Shown here: positions 62,119-64,000 of the stretch, piece after piece
Position numbering within the stretch: the first letter of the stretch is position 1
Layout of the letters: each line of letters begins with the position of its first letter
NCBI GenBank assembly: GCA_016861105.1
Contig: BOKS01000003.1
Span: 186,001-250,000, forward strand
Length of the DNA: 64,000 nucleotides
Source: Betaproteobacteria bacterium
Lineage (GTDB): Bacteria; Pseudomonadota; Gammaproteobacteria; Burkholderiales; Casimicrobiaceae
Direction of reading: 5' to 3'
Program-made: the position numbers and the translations under genes
The notes under the pieces: generated by a model
Told to the model about the DNA's origin: nothing
The model's database searches: none
Seen by the model: only the letters and a program-made list of their open reading frames with translations

Positions 62119-63264
62119 TCAGAACGGCGCGTTGGGCGGGAGCGTGGCCAGCACGTGCTGCTTGCCGTTGCGCACCTCGATGATGTAGCTCACGCGGTCC
62201 GGGTCGCCGTTGCGGTCGAACTTCGTGTCGACGAGGATGCCGGGGACGTCCTTCACGAGGATCGGCGTGCCGCGCACGGCGGCGGCGAACGCCTTCGGGT
62301 CGACCTTGCCGATGCGCTCGCTGACCGCCTTGACGATGTACGGGACCATGTAGCCCTGGATGCCGTTGTGGTCGGACTTGAACTTGTACTCGCGCGTGTA
62401 CTTCTCGTCGAACGCCCTCATCGCCGCCGTCGGCGCGTCCGCGGTCAGCGGCACCTGTCCCTGCACGCCGTTCGCCGCCTCGCCGGCGAGCTCGATCGCC
62501 TTCTGGCTGATCAGCGTCGTGTCGCCGACGATCGGCTTCGCGTAGCCCTGCTTGCGCAGTTCGCGCAGCAGCCGCGCGGACTCCTCCTCGTTGGTGTAGG
62601 CGAACAGGACGTCCCCGCCCGACTGCTTCGCCCGCAGGACCGCGGAGGAGAAGTCGACCTGGTTCTGGTCGGTGGAGATGTCGGCGCCGACCTTGAGGCC
62701 GATGGCCTTGGCGGCCTCGAGGAACTGGTCGCGGCCGCCCTTGCCGAAGTCGGTGTTGATCCAGACGATGTCCACCGTCTGCGCCTTCAGCGTCTCCTTG
62801 ATGTAGCGCGCGAGCTTGGGCATCGCCGTCAGCTGCGTCGCGTTGGTGCGGATGACGTACGGATTGCCCTGCTGGGTGATCGACGCCGCCGCGGCCCCGG
62901 TGAAGTTCGGGATCTCCGCGCGCCGCGTCTCCGACATGCTCACGACCATCGCGCCGGAGAGCGTCGGCCCGATCACCGCGAACGCGCCCTCGTCGACCGC
63001 GCGCTGGACCAGCGCCTTGGCGATGCCGGCGTTGCTCTGGTTGTCCAGCGTCGTGACCTCGAGACGGCGGCCGAGCACGCCGCCGGCGGCGTTGATCTCC
63101 TTGACGGCGAGCTCGACGCCGTTGCGGTAGTTGGTCCCCGCGGTGGCGATCGGTCCGGAGAGCTCGAGGACGTTGTAGAGCTTGATCGGCTGGCCCTGGG
63201 CGGCGGCGAGCGCCGGGGCGGCGAGCATGGCGACGGCAAAGGCGGATCGTGCGAGTCGGTTCAT
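62119..63264 (-). CDS. ABC transporter periplasmic binding protein, LivK type (copy 3)
   Basis: The 381-residue protein has a signal peptide (FAVAMLAAPALAAAQG). LYNVLELSGPIATAGTNYRN, KEINAAGGVLGRRLEV, TQQGNPYVIRTNATQLTA, INTDFGKGGRDQFLEAAKAI and NEEESARLLRELRKQGYAKP show close kinship to copy 2. It lies 100 bases downstream of a LivF-type ATPase and probably belongs to a second liv-like importer whose other parts lie outside the window. Confidence 0.93.
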   Translation of the reverse strand: MNRLARSAFAVAMLAAPALAAAQGQPIKLYNVLELSGPIATAGTNYRNGVELAVKEINAAGGVLGRRLEVTTLDNQSNAGIAKALVQRAVDEGAFAVIGPTLSGAMVVSMSETRRAEIPNFTGAAAASITQQGNPYVIRTNATQLTAMPKLARYIKETLKAQTVDIVWINTDFGKGGRDQFLEAAKAIGLKVGADISTDQNQVDFSSAVLRAKQSGGDVLFAYTNEEESARLLRELRKQGYAKPIVGDTTLISQKAIELAGEAANGVQGQVPLTADAPTAAMRAFDEKYTREYKFKSDHNGIQGYMVPYIVKAVSERIGKVDPKAFAAAVRGTPILVKDVPGILVDTKFDRNGDPDRVSYIIEVRNGKQHVLATLPPNAPF

Positions 63265-63364
63265 CGTGCGGGCTCCGGAGGTGGAAGGTGGAGTGTCGAG
63301 GCGACGCGCCGGCCCGCGGGCGCGGCGCTGCGGATCGGGGCGCGCGGGCGTGCCGCGCGGCAGG

Positions 63365-64000
63365 TCAGGGCGGGCGCCCGGCGTCGACGCGCGCCGCCTT
63401 CCCGCCGAGGAACAGGCGGTTGAGGTCGGGGTCGCCGAGCAGCTCGGCGGCCGGGCGGTCGAGCGCCAGGCGTCCCATCTCGAGCACGAGCGCGCGATCG
63501 GCGTACTTGAGCGCCGTGCGCACGTTCTGCTCGACCATCAGCACCGTGGTTCCCGCGTCGGCCAGCCCGCGCAGCAGCGTCATGACGTCGTGCACCAGCC
63601 GCGGGGAGAGCCCGATGGACGGCTCGTCGATGAGCAGCACGCGCGGGCGCAGCAGCAGCGCCCGGCCGACCTCGAGCTGCTTCTGCTCGCCCCCCGACAG
63701 CGTGGACGCCTGGTTCTGCGTGCGCTGGCGGATCCGCGGGAAGCGCTGCAGCACCTCCTCGATGCGCGCCGGAAGCTCGGCGCGCGGCAGCGTGATCCCG
63801 CCGAGCTCGAGGTTGTGGAGCACCGAGAGCGACGGGAACAGGTTGCGGCCCTGCGGCACGAACGCGATGCCCTCGGCGAGCAGGTCGCGCGGCGCGCGCC
63901 CGTTGATCCGCCGGCCCTCGAAGCGGACCTCGCCGTCGCGCGGCACGAGGATGCCGAACAGCGTCTTCAGCACCGTCGACTTGCCGGCGCCGTTGGGCCC
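63365..64000 (-). CDS. livF: ABC transporter ATP-binding protein LivF, truncated at window edge
   Basis: The 211 visible codons lack only the N-terminal part. The sequence enters at the Walker A loop (GPNGAGKSTVLKTLFG) and continues with NGRAPRDLLAEGIAFVPQGR, the signature LSGGEQKQLEVGRALLLRPR, Walker B VLLIDEPSIGL and VLMVEQNVRTAL. It ends GGKAARVDAGRPP. It is a second LivF, distinct from that at 51646. Confidence 0.93.
   Translation of the reverse strand, partial: GPNGAGKSTVLKTLFGILVPRDGEVRFEGRRINGRAPRDLLAEGIAFVPQGRNLFPSLSVLHNLELGGITLPRAELPARIEEVLQRFPRIRQRTQNQASTLSGGEQKQLEVGRALLLRPRVLLIDEPSIGLSPRLVHDVMTLLRGLADAGTTVLMVEQNVRTALKYADRALVLEMGRLALDRPAAELLGDPDLNRLFLGGKAARVDAGRPP

Overview
The window is very GC-rich (roughly 70% by eye), densely coded, and reads as a chromosomal segment of a betaproteobacterium, most likely Burkholderiales-like. 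The evidence is gene order. nadD-rsfS-rlmH-maf-rng runs on the + strand, and rnb, a tonB-like gene, aroE and mtgA run in series on the - strand; both blocks are typical of that class. A type I TRAP system, LysR regulators and CaiB-type CoA-transferases fit as well. I saw no tRNA, rRNA or CRISPR array.

Left part (1-33 kb), mostly housekeeping: the end of lpd, a DsbA-like thioredoxin, rpiA, an outer-membrane barrel, proA, a DUF808 membrane protein, an MFS carrier, a CPA1 antiporter, then nadD-rsfS-rlmH-maf-rng. A 1.31-kb IS element (12823-14132) sits exactly after the rng stop codon, with CTAG on both sides. Then come an enolase-superfamily enzyme with a divergent LysR regulator, a hydrolase-LuxR fusion, a PHB-depolymerase-like esterase, two VOC proteins, a D-threonine-aldolase-like enzyme, an ECF sigma/anti-sigma/lipoprotein group, cdsA, plsC, mgtE, mtgA, aroE, a TonB-like protein and an RNase II-like enzyme. 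Short palindromic repeats containing GGGTCAGACTC occur at 199-352, 11255-11341 and 33216-33421. Two copies carry the stop codon of the neighbouring gene.

Right part (33-64 kb), a catabolic region. A TetR gene heads a tetR-dctP-dctQ-dctM-aroD unit, which links a TRAP importer to type I dehydroquinate dehydratase. A divergent acyl-CoA dehydrogenase follows. From 56606 down to 39364 on the - strand lie 19 tightly packed genes: a LivKMGFH-type ABC importer, a ketopantoate-reductase-like enzyme, a 2-keto-4-pentenoate hydratase-like enzyme, four Gfo/Idh/MocA oxidoreductases, type II dehydroquinate dehydratase, a MaoC hydratase, a CoA-transferase, three SDRs (one lacking its catalytic residues), a second shikimate dehydrogenase-like enzyme and an AP-endonuclease-2-type TIM barrel. 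A LysR gene is divergent from this operon. A second group (57772-64000) adds two more Gfo oxidoreductases, an enoyl-CoA hydratase, two further LivK-type binding proteins and a truncated LivF.

A 43-bp element with GCAAT/ATTGC half-sites occurs upstream of livK1 (56752-56794) and again, with identical spacing and orientation, upstream of livK2 (62051-62093). I infer that the LysR protein controls both units. My reading is a regulon for import and breakdown of a cyclic polyol acid (quinate/shikimate type) or a related carbohydrate, ending in CoA-thioester chemistry. The substrate cannot be fixed from sequence alone.
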